The notes below the pieces were generated by a model, which had not been told where the DNA came from, ran no database searches, and was given only the letters and a program-made list of their open reading frames with translations. A DNA stretch of 64,000 bases from the NCBI RefSeq assembly GCF_026151205.1, contig NC_087082.1, positions 18,259,401-18,323,400 on the forward strand, written 5' to 3'. Every line of letters starts with the position of its first letter. The first letter of the stretch is position 1. The position numbers were made by a program, and so were the translations under genes. Shown here piece after piece: positions 27,501 to 35,665 of the stretch. This DNA comes from Bolinopsis microptera. Taxonomy: Eukaryota > Ctenophora > Tentaculata > Lobata > Bolinopsidae.

Positions 27501-30454
27501 GGATTATGAGTTAAAAGGAAGGGAGCACAGTACCTGGTGTGGTTTAGGTGGTTAACTGTTGGGATTGTGAGTTAAAAGGAAGGGAGCACAGTACCTGGTG
27601 TGGTTTAGGTGGTTAACTGTTGGGATTATGAGTTAAAAGGAAGGGAGCACAGTACCTGGTGTGGTTTAGGTGGTTAACTGTTGGGATTGTGAGTTAAAAG
27701 GAAGGGAGCACAGTACCTGGCGTGGTTTAGGTGGTTAACTGTTGGGATTATGAGTTAAAAGGAAGGGAGCACAGTACCTGGTGTGGTTTAGGTGGTTAAC
27801 TGTTGGGATTATGAGTTAAAAGGAAGGGAGCACAGTACCTGGCGTGGTTTAGGTGGTTAACTGTTGGGATTATGAGTTAAAAGGAAGGGAGCACAGTACC
27901 TGGTGTGGTTTAGGTGGTTAACTGTTGGGATTATGAGTTAAAAGGAAGGGAGCACAGTACCTGGTGTGGTTTAGGTGGTTAACTGTTGGGATTATGAGTT
28001 AAAAGGAAGGGAGCACAGTACCTGGTGTGGTTTAGGTGGTTAACTGTTGGGATTGTGAGTTAAAAGGAAGGGAGCACAGTACCTGGTGTGGTTTAGGTGG
28101 TTAACTGTTGGGATTAGGAGTGAGCGAGAGTGGGTGTGGAGTGGGTGTGGAGTGGGTGTGGAGTGGGTGTGGAGTGGGTGTAGAGTGGGTGTGGAGTGGG
28201 TGTGGAGTGGGTGTGGAGTGGGTGTGGAGTGGGTGTGGAGTGGGTGTGGAGTGGGTGTGGAGTGGGTGTGGAGTGGGTGTGGAGTGGGTGTGGAGTGGGT
28301 GTGGAGTGGGTGTGGAGTGGGTGTGGAGTGGGTGTGGAGTGGGTGTGGAGTGGGTGTGGAGTGGGTGTGGAGTGGGTGTGGAGTGGGTGTGGAGTGGGTG
28401 TGGAGTGGGTGTGGAGTGAGCGAGAGTGGGTGTGGAGTGGGTGTGGAGTGGGTGTGGAGTGGGTGTGGAGTGGGTGTGGAGTGGGTGTGGAGTGGGTGTG
28501 GAGTGGGTGTGGAGTGGGTGTGGAGTGGGTGTCTGTGTTTTACTTCTAACTCTCACTCACTAACCACGTGAAGCGGTGGTTATGATGTTGCAAGTGAGAA
28601 TTACGTTTGGATGATGATCAAATGTCAAATGTCTGAGAATTTGACTTTTGTAATGGTATTATTGGTTTTGCTTACGTTAGTGAACATTTAATTGTGATCT
28701 GAAATGATCGCATATTGTACAATTAGGGATGATCGTTCAAATATTATGTAATATTTGAACGATCCCTAAACAAAGTTTTTCCATTTTGATGTACAATCTA
28801 TATTTCAAATAAAATGTTTAAAAAATAGCAGCAGCTGTTCTTACCTTGTATCTCATGATAACTTTCTGTTGTCTGACCACACAGCTCTCTGGAGTTCTCC
28901 TCAGAAGCACAAACCCGTACTCTCGCGCGGCGTTCACTAGTGACAACTCATCTGGAGACTCAGCTTCATACACAATACCGTTAAAGTCACGTGGGAGGTA
29001 CTGGGAGAAACTTGTGCCACGTCGACCCTCGGATGTCACCATGACAGTGTTGCAGATGGTCATGGCGATCACCACACTGTTGACATCTTCGTAGCCAGTT
29101 TTAGCTTCAAGTGCTTCTGCCAGAGCAGGATCAACAGGAGGTCTCTCGCCCCCATTGTCATCCATCTTCAAGTTATCTGAATTATTACCCGTCTTAGAGC
29201 TGCCAAACACTCTTCGACAAGCTGACATACATTTGAAAATCATCTTGTTTTCAGTCAAAGTTCCTGTTTTATCGGAGAAAACATACTGAACCTGCCCCAA
29301 ATCCTCTCCAATACTCATTGAGCGGCAGTTTATTGCCCTCTCACCAAAAAGATCGAGATCTTTCTGCAAGAGCCACATTTGCAGCAACTTGGTAATCTCG
29401 AGGAGGATATACAGAGACATTGGGATTAGCTGATTGAAAATAATGACAAACGTGAAGAAGGACAAGAAAGCAAGGTATGCTATCTGCTGAGTTTGGGGTA
29501 TCAAATAGGGTGCTACTTTGTACTCAGTCACAAAGTTATCTGTCATATTGATAACCCGGGTCATGTTATGGACCCTTGGATCTGAATAGGACCGCAGCCA
29601 CAGCCACTGTCCAAACGCTGATATGAAACATATCGAGATAAGGATTAAACACATGATCAAGATAGTGCCGTTCATCGTCCTTTCAATGTTGCTTATCTTG
29701 GTGCGACCCCCTTTATTGTTCTGCATGGCTTTTGTGTCATGACCAGCATACACTACCAGACCAACAACATAATCAGTGTTCTCAGCTCTGAACCTCTGAG
29801 GATAAAATTGTCTAAATTAAGAGTTCTATTTTCTTGTTCATGATGAAGATACCCGTTGAGTTCAGACAAATCATCGTTTGGCATATCAACACTTATATCT
29901 AATTCGAGATTTCGCAAACCGGTGGATTCCATGTTAGGAATACTAGCACAAGTCCTTTGTTTGAGATTGGTCTCACCATCCAGTGTGGAAGTGTCTGCAT
30001 AAGCAAAACCAAATTCATCAGATGTGTCGATAATGAGAATGTCAGTGGGAGCCTCTTCCTTACACACCACCTTGATGACATCTCCAACTTGTAATTCTTT
30101 CCACCTTTTCCGATAGTACTGCCCAGTTTTCTTATCATAGCACTGAGAGTCTCTACTGTTGATGCGATCATCTTGCTTGGCTCGTCGAATGTCCTCATAC
30201 AAGTCCTTGATAGCATCACTTAACAGTACTATACAAATAGGCATTATAGAAAAATATTTTCCGACTGCATTAAGCTGAGGGACCCAGTTCAATGCCAACA
30301 TGATTAAAAAGAACCAATTGGCCACTCTGTGAAACTGTTTGTATAAATTGAGAGGAACGAAATTCCACCATCTGTAGTTTGTTGTGCAGATACCGTTCTT
30401 TCTGAAGTCTGTATGTCCAAAAGCTTTTACATGTCTAGTTTTTTTGTTTTCCAT
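5577..30454 (-). CDS. ATP10: Class V P4-ATPase, ATP10-like phospholipid flippase (whole gene, 8 coding exons)
   Basis: P4-ATPases move phospholipids from the outer to the cytosolic leaflet using ATP, usually with a CDC50 partner. The joined exons give about 1125 residues: paired N-terminal membrane helices with the class V signature LNWVP (about 56), actuator loop LDGETNLK (about 158), PMSL in membrane helix 4 (about 345), phosphorylated aspartate in DKTGTLTE (about 395), ESPDE (about 499) and KGADS (about 568) in the nucleotide-binding domain, TGDKQE (about 686), GDGANDV (799-805), then six C-terminal membrane helices. FDSVRK, TGVEDKLQEGVP and VMTLAVGDGANDV point to ATP10 rather than ATP8 or ATP11. 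All junctions keep phase with GT-AG sites. It is shorter than vertebrate ATP10 proteins (about 1400-1500). One base is missing in the first block near 29780. The start at 30454 is the in-frame Met nearest the conserved part; 30475 is an alternative. Confidence 0.92.
6640..7072. repeat. 28-bp minisatellite, about 15 copies (ATP10 intron 7)
   Basis: Units of ACATCCACATCTACATAAC plus TAACTAT-type linker sequence. The array starts some 60-70 bases upstream of the exon 8 acceptor in the sense direction. Both ends carry variant units (TCCACATC). Confidence 0.95.
7144..7175. repeat. Poly-G tract (26 G, then C, then 5 G)
   Basis: An uninterrupted run of 26 G on the plus strand in ATP10 intron 7. Capable of G-quadruplex formation; exact length is likely unreliable in any assembly. 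Confidence 0.9.
7518..7629. repeat. (CCACAA)n hexamer array beside exon 7 donor
   Basis: About 18-19 hexamer copies abutting the exon 7 donor on the intron side. It creates long poly-QP, poly-HN, poly-V and poly-WL ORFs in several frames, none of them genes. Confidence 0.95.
7636..7806 (-). CDS. ATP10: ATP10 exon 7: P-domain CCRVTPLQK segment
   Basis: 57 codons, phase 0 at both ends, containing VICCRVTPLQKASLVSLI. Acceptor ATCCCTCAG|GTA, donor CTTGGG|GTGAGT. The hexamer array (TTGTGG on the sense strand) starts a few bases after the donor. Confidence 0.94.
7807..9635. other. ATP10 intron 6, unique part
   Basis: No exon with acceptable splice sites and no recognised element. A purine-rich stretch of GGGAGGGAAGGAAGG type lies near 9590-9615, before the 34-bp array. 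Confidence 0.5.
9638..10091. repeat. 34-bp GC-rich minisatellite, about 13 copies (ATP10 intron 6)
   Basis: Units contain CAGTGGGCCCCACTGAGTGG followed by GGGGAGGCACCACA. Each unit holds two overlapping inverted repeats (CAGTGGG-C-CCCACTG and CCCCAC-TGA-GTGGGG), so each can form alternative hairpins. Sequence beside the exon 6 donor (CTGTGTACTGCC) resembles the unit, suggesting the array grew from intron sequence next to that donor. Confidence 0.95.
10101..10270 (-). CDS. ATP10: ATP10 exon 6: VWVLTGDKQETA segment
   Basis: 170 bases, phase 1 in and phase 0 out. It encodes IVVWVLTGDKQETAVSIGYS and a charged stretch ending in HTPTGQ. TGDKQET is the P-domain hinge motif. Acceptor AATCTCAG|GA, donor GCCAG|GTTAGT. 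A 34-bp minisatellite begins within about 20 bases of the donor. Confidence 0.94.
10271..11553. other. ATP10 intron 5, no repeats
   Basis: AT-rich intron with no minisatellite and no recognised element. Confidence 0.5.
11554..11622 (-). CDS. ATP10: ATP10 exon 5: GTGVEDKLQEGVP segment
   Basis: 69 bases, phase 1 at both ends. It encodes GTGVEDKLQEGVPEVLSSL, the strongly conserved start of the second half of the P domain. Acceptor TTTGTTTCAG|GTGG, donor GCAG|GTAAAC. Confidence 0.95.
12217..12366 (+). pseudogene. LINE ORF C-terminal remnant
   Basis: An open frame of about 49 codons, MHGKAQQGRPRQSYLSMLLK then KEELRTLMRDRDIWRGL, ending in TAG followed by (TAG)n. The GRP...L...LM-x-DR-x-x-WRGL pattern is typical of the extreme C-terminus of non-LTR retrotransposon endonuclease/reverse transcriptase ORFs. 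It lies in ATP10 intron 4 on the opposite strand. A 5'-truncated dead copy. Confidence 0.65.
12775..12797. repeat. Poly-G tract, 23 G
   Basis: An uninterrupted run of 23 G in ATP10 intron 4 (poly-C in the transcript). Confidence 0.9.
12798..15296. other. ATP10 intron 4, unique part
   Basis: No gene recognised. A plus-strand ORF at 13845-14072 has no family resemblance that I know. A short (CA)n run is at 15238-15251. Confidence 0.5.
15297..15711. mobile_element. MITE-like element with inverted ends, about 415 bp
   Basis: The left end contains GGTGGTAACCACCATAGG then TGCAGATTTCGT. The right end contains ACGAAATCTGCA then GGGGTGGTAACCACTAACC, its inverted counterpart. The interior is noncoding. 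Exact ends and target duplication are unclear because the termini are built from short GTGGTAAC repeats. Confidence 0.6.
15848..17965 (-). repeat. Tandem array of ATP10 exon 4 plus its donor, about 29 extra copies
   Basis: Each unit on the sense strand holds the last 55 bases of exon 4 (GCTGAAGCTGTTAGCAAAGC through TTTTGATAG), then the donor GTGAGTTAACC (GTCAGTTAACC in a few), then a short linker. Units come in a long form of about 84 bp with the linker ATATTGGGAGTTTCTTGGG, and short forms of about 64-67 bp. Long units stay open in the exon's own frame, giving a 28-residue repeat containing AVSKACSSIERNLVLIGELT. Short units read into TGA just after the donor. The extra copies lack the pyrimidine-rich acceptor. 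Confidence 0.93.
17966..18044 (-). CDS. ATP10: ATP10 exon 4: SSIERNLVLIG segment
   Basis: 79 bases, phase 0 in and phase 1 out. It starts ASVKMEGRAEAVSKACSS and ends in IERNLVLIG, the segment just before the LLGATAVEDKLQ motif of P4-ATPases. Acceptor TTTGTTTCAG|GCG, donor ATAG|GTGAGT. From GCTGAAGCTG to the donor it is nearly identical to about 29 tandem copies downstream. Only this copy has a pyrimidine-rich acceptor and the unique first eight codons. Confidence 0.9.
18045..18919. other. ATP10 intron 3
   Basis: Ordinary AT-rich intron; no repeat or gene recognised. Confidence 0.5.
18920..19018 (-). CDS. ATP10: ATP10 exon 3
   Basis: 33 codons, phase 0 at both ends: INSFAKKGLRTLAFAFKIL and onward, matching the conserved FA-x-x-GLRTL segment of P4-ATPases. 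Acceptor TTGCCAG|ATC, donor CAT|GTGAGT. Confidence 0.93.
19367..26133. repeat. Very large 34-bp minisatellite, about 200 copies (ATP10 intron 2)
   Basis: About 6.8 kb of units built on TTACTAACCACGTGACCTTA followed by CTTCTAACTCTACC. Nearly every unit carries the E-box CACGTG. Variants (GACTTTAC, GTAACC, CATGTG, TATTAACC, and an inserted GG or GGCC) cluster in blocks, for example CACGTAACC units around 24750-25370, suggesting block-wise duplication. On the sense strand each unit contains GTAAGGT-like donor look-alikes. One stray copy lies at 28540-28570. Confidence 0.97.
26134..26929. other. ATP10 intron 2, 5' part, with a short duplication
   Basis: Mostly unremarkable. A segment of about 55 bp containing ACAATACATTCACTATACCA and ACCAGGGTTGGAGGGGTAC occurs twice at 26518-26640. 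No gene recognised. Confidence 0.6.
26930..27106 (-). CDS. ATP10: ATP10 exon 2: nucleotide-binding domain
   Basis: 59 codons, phase 0 at both ends. It begins VLCSLPFDSVRK and contains VMYTKGADSAV, the nucleotide-binding KGAD motif. Acceptor CGCCAG|GTACTG, donor CAT|GTTAGT. The acceptor and the first 21 exon bases are also the core of the adjacent 61-bp minisatellite; this copy is the one continuous with unique coding sequence. Confidence 0.92.
27107..28112 (-). repeat. 61-bp minisatellite carrying the exon 2 acceptor, about 16 extra copies
   Basis: Each 61-bp unit, read on the sense strand, contains the acceptor context CACACCAG|GTACTGTGCT or CACGCCAG|GTACTGTGCT plus the first 21 bases of ATP10 exon 2, then diverges to AACTCATAATCCCAACAG. 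The lowest-coordinate copy merges into the real exon 2. Entering the transcript at any upstream copy would hit a TAA within the unit. Confidence 0.95.
28124..28532. repeat. 12-bp minisatellite, (GTGTGGAGTGGG)n
   Basis: About 33 copies, interrupted twice by GAGTGAGCGAGAGTGGG. It lies in ATP10 intron 1 directly beyond the 61-bp array. Long VWSGCGVGVE and HSTPTPHP ORFs here are repeat artefacts. Confidence 0.95.
28723..28769. repeat. Hairpin in ATP10 intron 1
   Basis: TTAGGGATGATCGTTCAAAT pairs with ATTTGAACGATCCCTAA (one small bulge) around a short AT loop. It sits about 75 bases downstream of the exon 1 donor. Confidence 0.75.
28845..30454 (-). CDS. ATP10: ATP10 exon 1: N-terminal 537 codons
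   Basis: One uninterrupted block encodes membrane helices 1-4, the actuator domain, the phosphorylation loop and half of the nucleotide-binding domain. It ends at a strong donor, AAG|GTAAGA. The block reads in two frames: the first runs through ILRGSELR, the second resumes at NTDYVVGLVVYAGHD, and they join correctly if one A is restored near 29780. The lack of introns contrasts with the small exons that follow. An untranslated 5' exon is possible, since AATCTCAG just upstream of the ATG resembles an acceptor. Confidence 0.9.
29776..29784 (-). other. ATP10: Single-base frame break in ATP10 exon 1
   Basis: The sense strand reads CTGAGAACACTGAT where the family sequence LRNT(D/E) expects one more A after AGA. 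Both flanking frames are well conserved and the total exon length then fits the downstream phase. It is either an assembly or sequencing deletion or a real inactivating change; there is no splice signal to bridge it. Confidence 0.85.
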
Positions 30455-30524
30455 TGATCTGAGATTTTGATTCATTAGTTGTTGCAATACAACAATCATA
30501 CAGTAATCATACAATAATCATCTA

Positions 30525-31280
30525 GGAGACACTCTGAAAGACCTTCATTGGCTGCCTATTAGTTACAGAATTTAATACAAGTTATTGCTTCTTGTCTATA
30601 AATGTCTTAATGGTATGGCCTATGGGACCAGATTATTTAAGTAATATGTTTAAATATGCCAATTATAATCATCTTATCTATTTGACTGAACCTAGAGTTT
30701 ATACACAGTATGGAGAAAGATCGTTTCAGAAAGTTGGCCCTAAATTATGGAATGAGCTGCCTCTTGAAATTAAGAATTGCATGTCACTGGAATCTTTTAA
30801 AGTGTATCTGAAAACGTTTCTTTTTAAACGTGCTTATGATATTAATTAATTTATTATTTTTTCAATGTTTTTACTGTTAAGTGCATACCCTTAACCTTGT
30901 AATTTAGTGTATCAAGTCTTTACAGCTTTCTATGGTTTGGAACCTAAATGTGGATTGCTTTTCAGGTTTTCTTGTATCCTGACTTGTTTTCGTGGCACAC
31001 CTGTGCATTTTAAGTTGTTGTGCCACTATAATCTATAAGTTTAAATTATTATTACTATATCGGGTCTCAATAAGAGGTCTCGACTGCCTAGGCATCAAAC
31101 CTTGGCAATCGGTAATTTTCCTCTGGCCCGGAGTCAGCTGACCCTAGGGACCAGAGGATAAAGGCGTAGAGACTGTGTGTATCTAAAAAAGTGGTTGTTT
31201 TTAAAAGAGACAGGGCTTCCAACGCAAGGGAAGAAAAACGGGAGAAAGAATCACTTATTATTATTATTATTAATAATTGA
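30525..31280 (+). pseudogene. Degraded LINE 3' end
   Basis: Fragments in shifted frames read LKDLHWLPISYRI, YKLLLLVYKCLNGM, then YGERSFQKVGPKLWNELPLE and SLESFKVYLKTFLFKRAYD. This series is the usual C-terminal end of non-LTR retrotransposon reverse transcriptase ORFs (jockey/CR1/L2-type). A noncoding 3' tail follows, ending in a (TTA)n microsatellite near 31255-31278. It begins only about 70 bases upstream of the ATP10 start codon, head to head with it. Confidence 0.8.
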
Positions 31281-32154
31281 GTAAAGTATTAACCAGATGG
31301 CCTGAAATTCCTTATGATAAACCAACTGGTGAAAATGTAACAAGAATAAATTGAATATTTAAAAGATGGTGAATAACACTACAACAATAATTGTTGCCCA
31401 TCCCCAAATATCTATGACAAACAAATAATCTATGACAAACAAATAATGAAGACACACAGAATGATAAGCTAATGATCATGAAACTAAATACAGTAAAACC
31501 ATTAAGGAATCAGAAAACCCATGACAACAACAAAAAAATATACTAATTACCAGGCTGGTGCACACCAATGACAAGCACCATATTATCATTGGCACATCAG
31601 AACCCATCTATCAATGGATGCCTCGGATCTAGAAAACATGACCTGATGTATAACGGCTTATACTTATAATAGTATATTCCAGGCGTTAAAGCTTAGTGTT
31701 ATCAATCGCATTGCATGTTTAACTACCACGCCTCTACTAATTGCAAATTGCCTTTTAAATAAAATTGCTGTAAATAAACTCATAGAAGCAGTCCACCTTC
31801 TATTTTTACAACTCCTCATTGGTAACCATGGGATTGCATCAGGTAGAACTTAGATAATACAGCAATTTAACTTCACTCAAGTATCGCCACTCACTTGATC
31901 TACATTTACAAATGGGATTTGCAAGTAATGGAGTTACTTCACTAGTTCACTAGTTCACTTCTAGTTAACTAATTCGTGGTTTAAGCTCTTATTTTATTTA
32001 TGATTGAAGGAATGTAAAATAAAACTTATCGTTTCATTGAAAACTTATCGTTTCATTGACTAAAACTATACCACATGTAACTATTAGGGATTACTTTGCC
32101 CCACTTGGGTACAAATAACAGTTCTTATAACTGTTTGATACAACAGCCATGATA
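31281..32154. other. Intergenic, nothing recognised
   Basis: AT-rich with short local duplications (AACTTATCGTTTCATTGA twice near 32025-32060). No gene. Confidence 0.5.
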
Positions 32155-32645
32155 CCAGTGGCATAACGTTACCTGTTGGCCATTTTTCACACGAAAGCTG
32201 TTGGAAGATCCAAAGAGTGATGAATACATTATATAACATTTGCTTATGGTAATGCAGATAGTATCTACACCATTGATTCGAGCTCAGTAAATACGTTTAA
32301 ACATGTGACAACACCATAAATGGAAAAGCTTCACTCCTTTGTCTTTTCTACGCAATCCAACCAAGTTTGTTCCTAAATAAAAGCATGCCACTTGTGCCAG
32401 TGGCCCCGCCGACCCCGCTGTGTAGGGGGGGGGGGGGGCGTCATCTTAGGGGGCGCCCTATCGCCCGGGGTTTTAACTTTTGCTTTATTAATCGTCGTTT
32501 GAATGTGGGACAATTTTGAAAAACAGGCGTATCCTCTTAAATTATCTAATTTGTCCAATTTTAGGGAGGGGCGCCAAAAGGGGAGGGGCCAAAAGGGGGG
32601 CACTTTTTCAGCGGGAGACGCCAACAGGCAACGTTATGCCACTGG
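32155..32645. mobile_element. Element with inverted ends, about 490 bp
   Basis: The left end CCAGTGGCATAACGTTACCT continuing GTTGGC is matched in inverted form at the right end (GCCAACAGG, then CAACGTTATGCCACTGG). The interior has a 14-G run (32425-32438) and a GC-rich, GGGGCG-rich patch unlike the surroundings. No transposase. Family unknown. Confidence 0.65.
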
Positions 32646-33152
32646 CTTGTGCCATCAATTCTATGTTCCAGTGGTGCACCACGAATGCGCATTCGAGAGT
32701 TCTAACGGGTCGTTTACAAATTGTATTGCTATAATGTATGCTATGTCCTGGGGACACAAATTGAAGAATGCGGAATTACAGGCTGAGCCATGCTGCCTCA
32801 TAGTTATATATAGCCTGTCGCCACGTATCAAATAATGCTTCACATCACAAAATCATGATAGCAGAGCTACGAACTGTAAAATGAAATATGAAAGGGTTGA
32901 CAAGCACCTTACAGATTTATTGAGTTAGTTCTAGGTTAAGCAACACGACAGTTTTCTTTGAATAACATTTCTATAAATCTTTAAGTATTAGCTGTACTGG
33001 TGAACCAAATTTGTTTTGACACCGACAGTGATTTTTGGTTTTGATTTGTCAACGCTGAACGTTGATGATGATGATTAATCACTTTACACTCAATAACTTT
33101 AGGTAGCAAATTCATCCGAATCTGAATTTAAAATTTTCAATTAAACTCTTAA

Positions 33153-34404
33153 CGGGTGATACTCGTAAAATATCTGTTCCATATATTAGGACCGTCGACG
33201 AGTCCAACTCGGCGCGCGTCCTGGTAGGTTGTAAACTTACAGTTAAACTCATATCATTCACCTAGCCATGACACACGAGTCTCCTTGTACTGCGTGACGC
33301 GCTTGTTTCAAAAGCGGTCGCGCGATACTCTAGTGCAAGCGAGAGGGCTCTGGTTAGAGCAACTCATATCACACTATTACGTATTTGGTAGTATAATATT
33401 GAGTATGAATTAAAATATAATTTATACACTTTTTATTTGCCTGCATGTGCTTTTTATGCATTTAATTATAAATTACCCGCGCGTTTCGATGACATGGTTA
33501 AAATAGCGCGCACTATATTCACATAGCCATGTGCCTACGCGTACTGCGTGACGCGCTTGTTTCACAAGTAAAATATACTTTTTCTTTTTTGCCGCCTTCG
33601 GTAGTCGCGCCACGCGCTACTACAAGCGAGTGGGCTTTGGTTATGGGTCGCGCCACGCGCCACGCGCTACTACAAGCGAGTGGGCTTTGGTTATGGGTTA
33701 GAGCAAAGCAATTGCCATGCCCACAGGGGTGTCAAAGTGCAAAAAAATTAAACTGCTGCTAACTGCTAGCTTTTAACTGCTGCTGACTGCTTGTAGGTCT
33801 ATAACCTTCCAGGACGTTGCTCTATCCAGAGCCCTTGCGCTTGCAGTAGTGCGCGCCCGCCTGACTTGTGAAACAAGCGCGCCCGCAGTGGCGCGAAAGC
33901 ACATGGTTGGTGAAACCAGGACGCGCGCCGGGCTTTTACTAATACGCTCGCCCAAAAATTTTACATGACTTTAATTTGGTTTTATGGTTTTACAGCCGTA
34001 CAAAACGGTTTTTACCCTAATCCCAACCATAACCCCGCGCGCCGAAGCTATTATTATATATTATATATCCATAACCCTTACCACAACCCTAACCCGAGCC
34101 CTAAACATGCACAATCGAATTCATGTTTTACTATATAGCCTGTCACGTGACCAAAACGGTTTTTTGCCCATAACTCTCCTGGGAAGTGTTTTTACCCTAA
34201 GTCATGGGGGTGATTCGGAATTGAATCAGCGTCCAAAAATATACCGATTTAGATCAATTTCATACACAAAGGGCCTTTTCACAAGAATTTTCTTAAAATT
34301 TGGGCGAGCGATTTAGTAGAAGCGCGCGCGCCAAGCTAATTGGACTAATATTTGAAAGTGAAACAATGCAATATTTGAAACAAATATTTTACGAGTATCA
34401 CCCG
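33153..34404. mobile_element. TTAA-flanked element with TIRs, about 1.25 kb
   Basis: The ends CGGGTGATACTCGTAAAATA and TATTTTACGAGTATCACCCG are inverted repeats, each bordered by TTAA. TTAA target sites are typical of piggyBac-like elements, so this may be a nonautonomous member (inference). The interior is rich in GCGCGC and holds repeated modules in both orientations (GTGACGCGCTTGTTTC, CTACTACAAGCGAGTGGGCT twice) and degenerate CCCTAA-like runs near 34015-34110. No transposase ORF. Confidence 0.7.
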
Positions 34405-34450
34405 TTAACTGACTGCTGCTGACTGCCGCTATAAGTGATACAGTTACTGG

Positions 34451-35437
34451 TAGGTAGTGCGCCATCGACAGTGAGCCGCGCGTGCCGACTGTAGGATGGT
34501 TTTTTAGCGCTAATTTCGGCCAGCACAATTTTCTTCAAACAAATAGATATTAAGTATCCTTCCCGACCTCCGATTGCAACAAAAATTGATAAGCTTACTC
34601 ATAGACTTACAAGGAAAGTGTCCGAAAAGTTTAAAGCATATCCAACCATCAGACATTATGTTGCAGCTAAAAGCAGCGTATTTTGCCCAATTTGTATCAC
34701 TATATCAACTCCGATATCCACCAAATTTTTCGGACAGTTGTCAAAGCCCTATTGGAAGGTCGTCGCCAATTTTCAGAAGGATCTCATGCAAGGAACTAAA
34801 GATATATCCAAATAATACGACAAAAATCAACGAATTTGGTCAAATTTGGTCAAATTACGCGACTTTTACAGCTAATTTTGCTCCAAAAGCCGCGCACCAT
34901 CAAATATGGCACCTAGGCAAAACTCACTGATCTTTCCAAAAATAGGTAGTGCGCCATCGACAGTGAGCCGCGCGTGCAGACTGTAGGATGGTTTTTTAGC
35001 GCTAATTTCGGCCAGCACAATTTTCTTCAAACAAATAGATATTGAGTATCCTTCCCGACCTCTAATTGCAACAAAAATTGGTAAGCTTAATCATAGACTT
35101 ACAAGGAAAGTGTCCGAAAAATTTAAAGCATATCCATGATCCAACCATCAGACATTATGTTGCAGCTAAAAGCAGCGTATTTTGCCCCATTTTGATCACT
35201 ATATCAACTCCGATATCCACCAAATTTTTCGGACAGTTGTAAAAGCCCTATTGGAAGGTCGTCGCCTATTTCCAGAATGATCTCATTTAAGGAACTGGAG
35301 ATAAATCCGAATAATACGACAAAAATGGTCAAATTTGGACGAATTTGGTCAAATTACGCGACTTTTACAGCTACTTTTGCTCCAAAAGCCGCGCACCATC
35401 AAATATGGCACCTAGGTGAAACTCACTGATCTTTCCA
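34451..35437. repeat. Tandem duplication of about 490 bp
   Basis: Two copies (34451-34942 and 34943-about 35437), both beginning TAGGTAGTGCGCCATCGACA and ending AACTCACTGATCTTTCC. They differ by scattered substitutions and small indels, so the duplication is not recent. Noncoding. Confidence 0.9.
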
Positions 35438-35665
35438 AAAAGGTATGACAAATTTGGTATTGTGAAAATTCTCACAGTCTCTAGAAAACAGTGGTACAAA
35501 AATGAAAAAATTTTAAAATCCGAGCAAGTTTATTTTTATCGTGCACCCCCTACCAAAAAGGTATGACAAATTTGGTATTGTGAAATTTCTCAAAGTCTCT
35601 AGAAAACAATGGTACAAAAATTTTTAAAAACCGAGCAAGTTTATTTTTATGGAGCACCCCCTATT
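35436..35665. repeat. Tandem duplication of about 119 bp
   Basis: Two copies starting AAAAAGGTATGACAAATTTG and ending GCACCCCCTA, directly after the 490-bp duplication. Confidence 0.9.

Noticed and set aside
28086-28571. ORFs of VWSGCGVGVE and HSTPTPHPL repeats
   Set aside because: Translations of the 12-bp array in all frames.
34015-34110. Interstitial telomere repeat
   Set aside because: CCCTAA-like motifs are few and degenerate, inside a transposon-like element; the same holds for 62926-62980.
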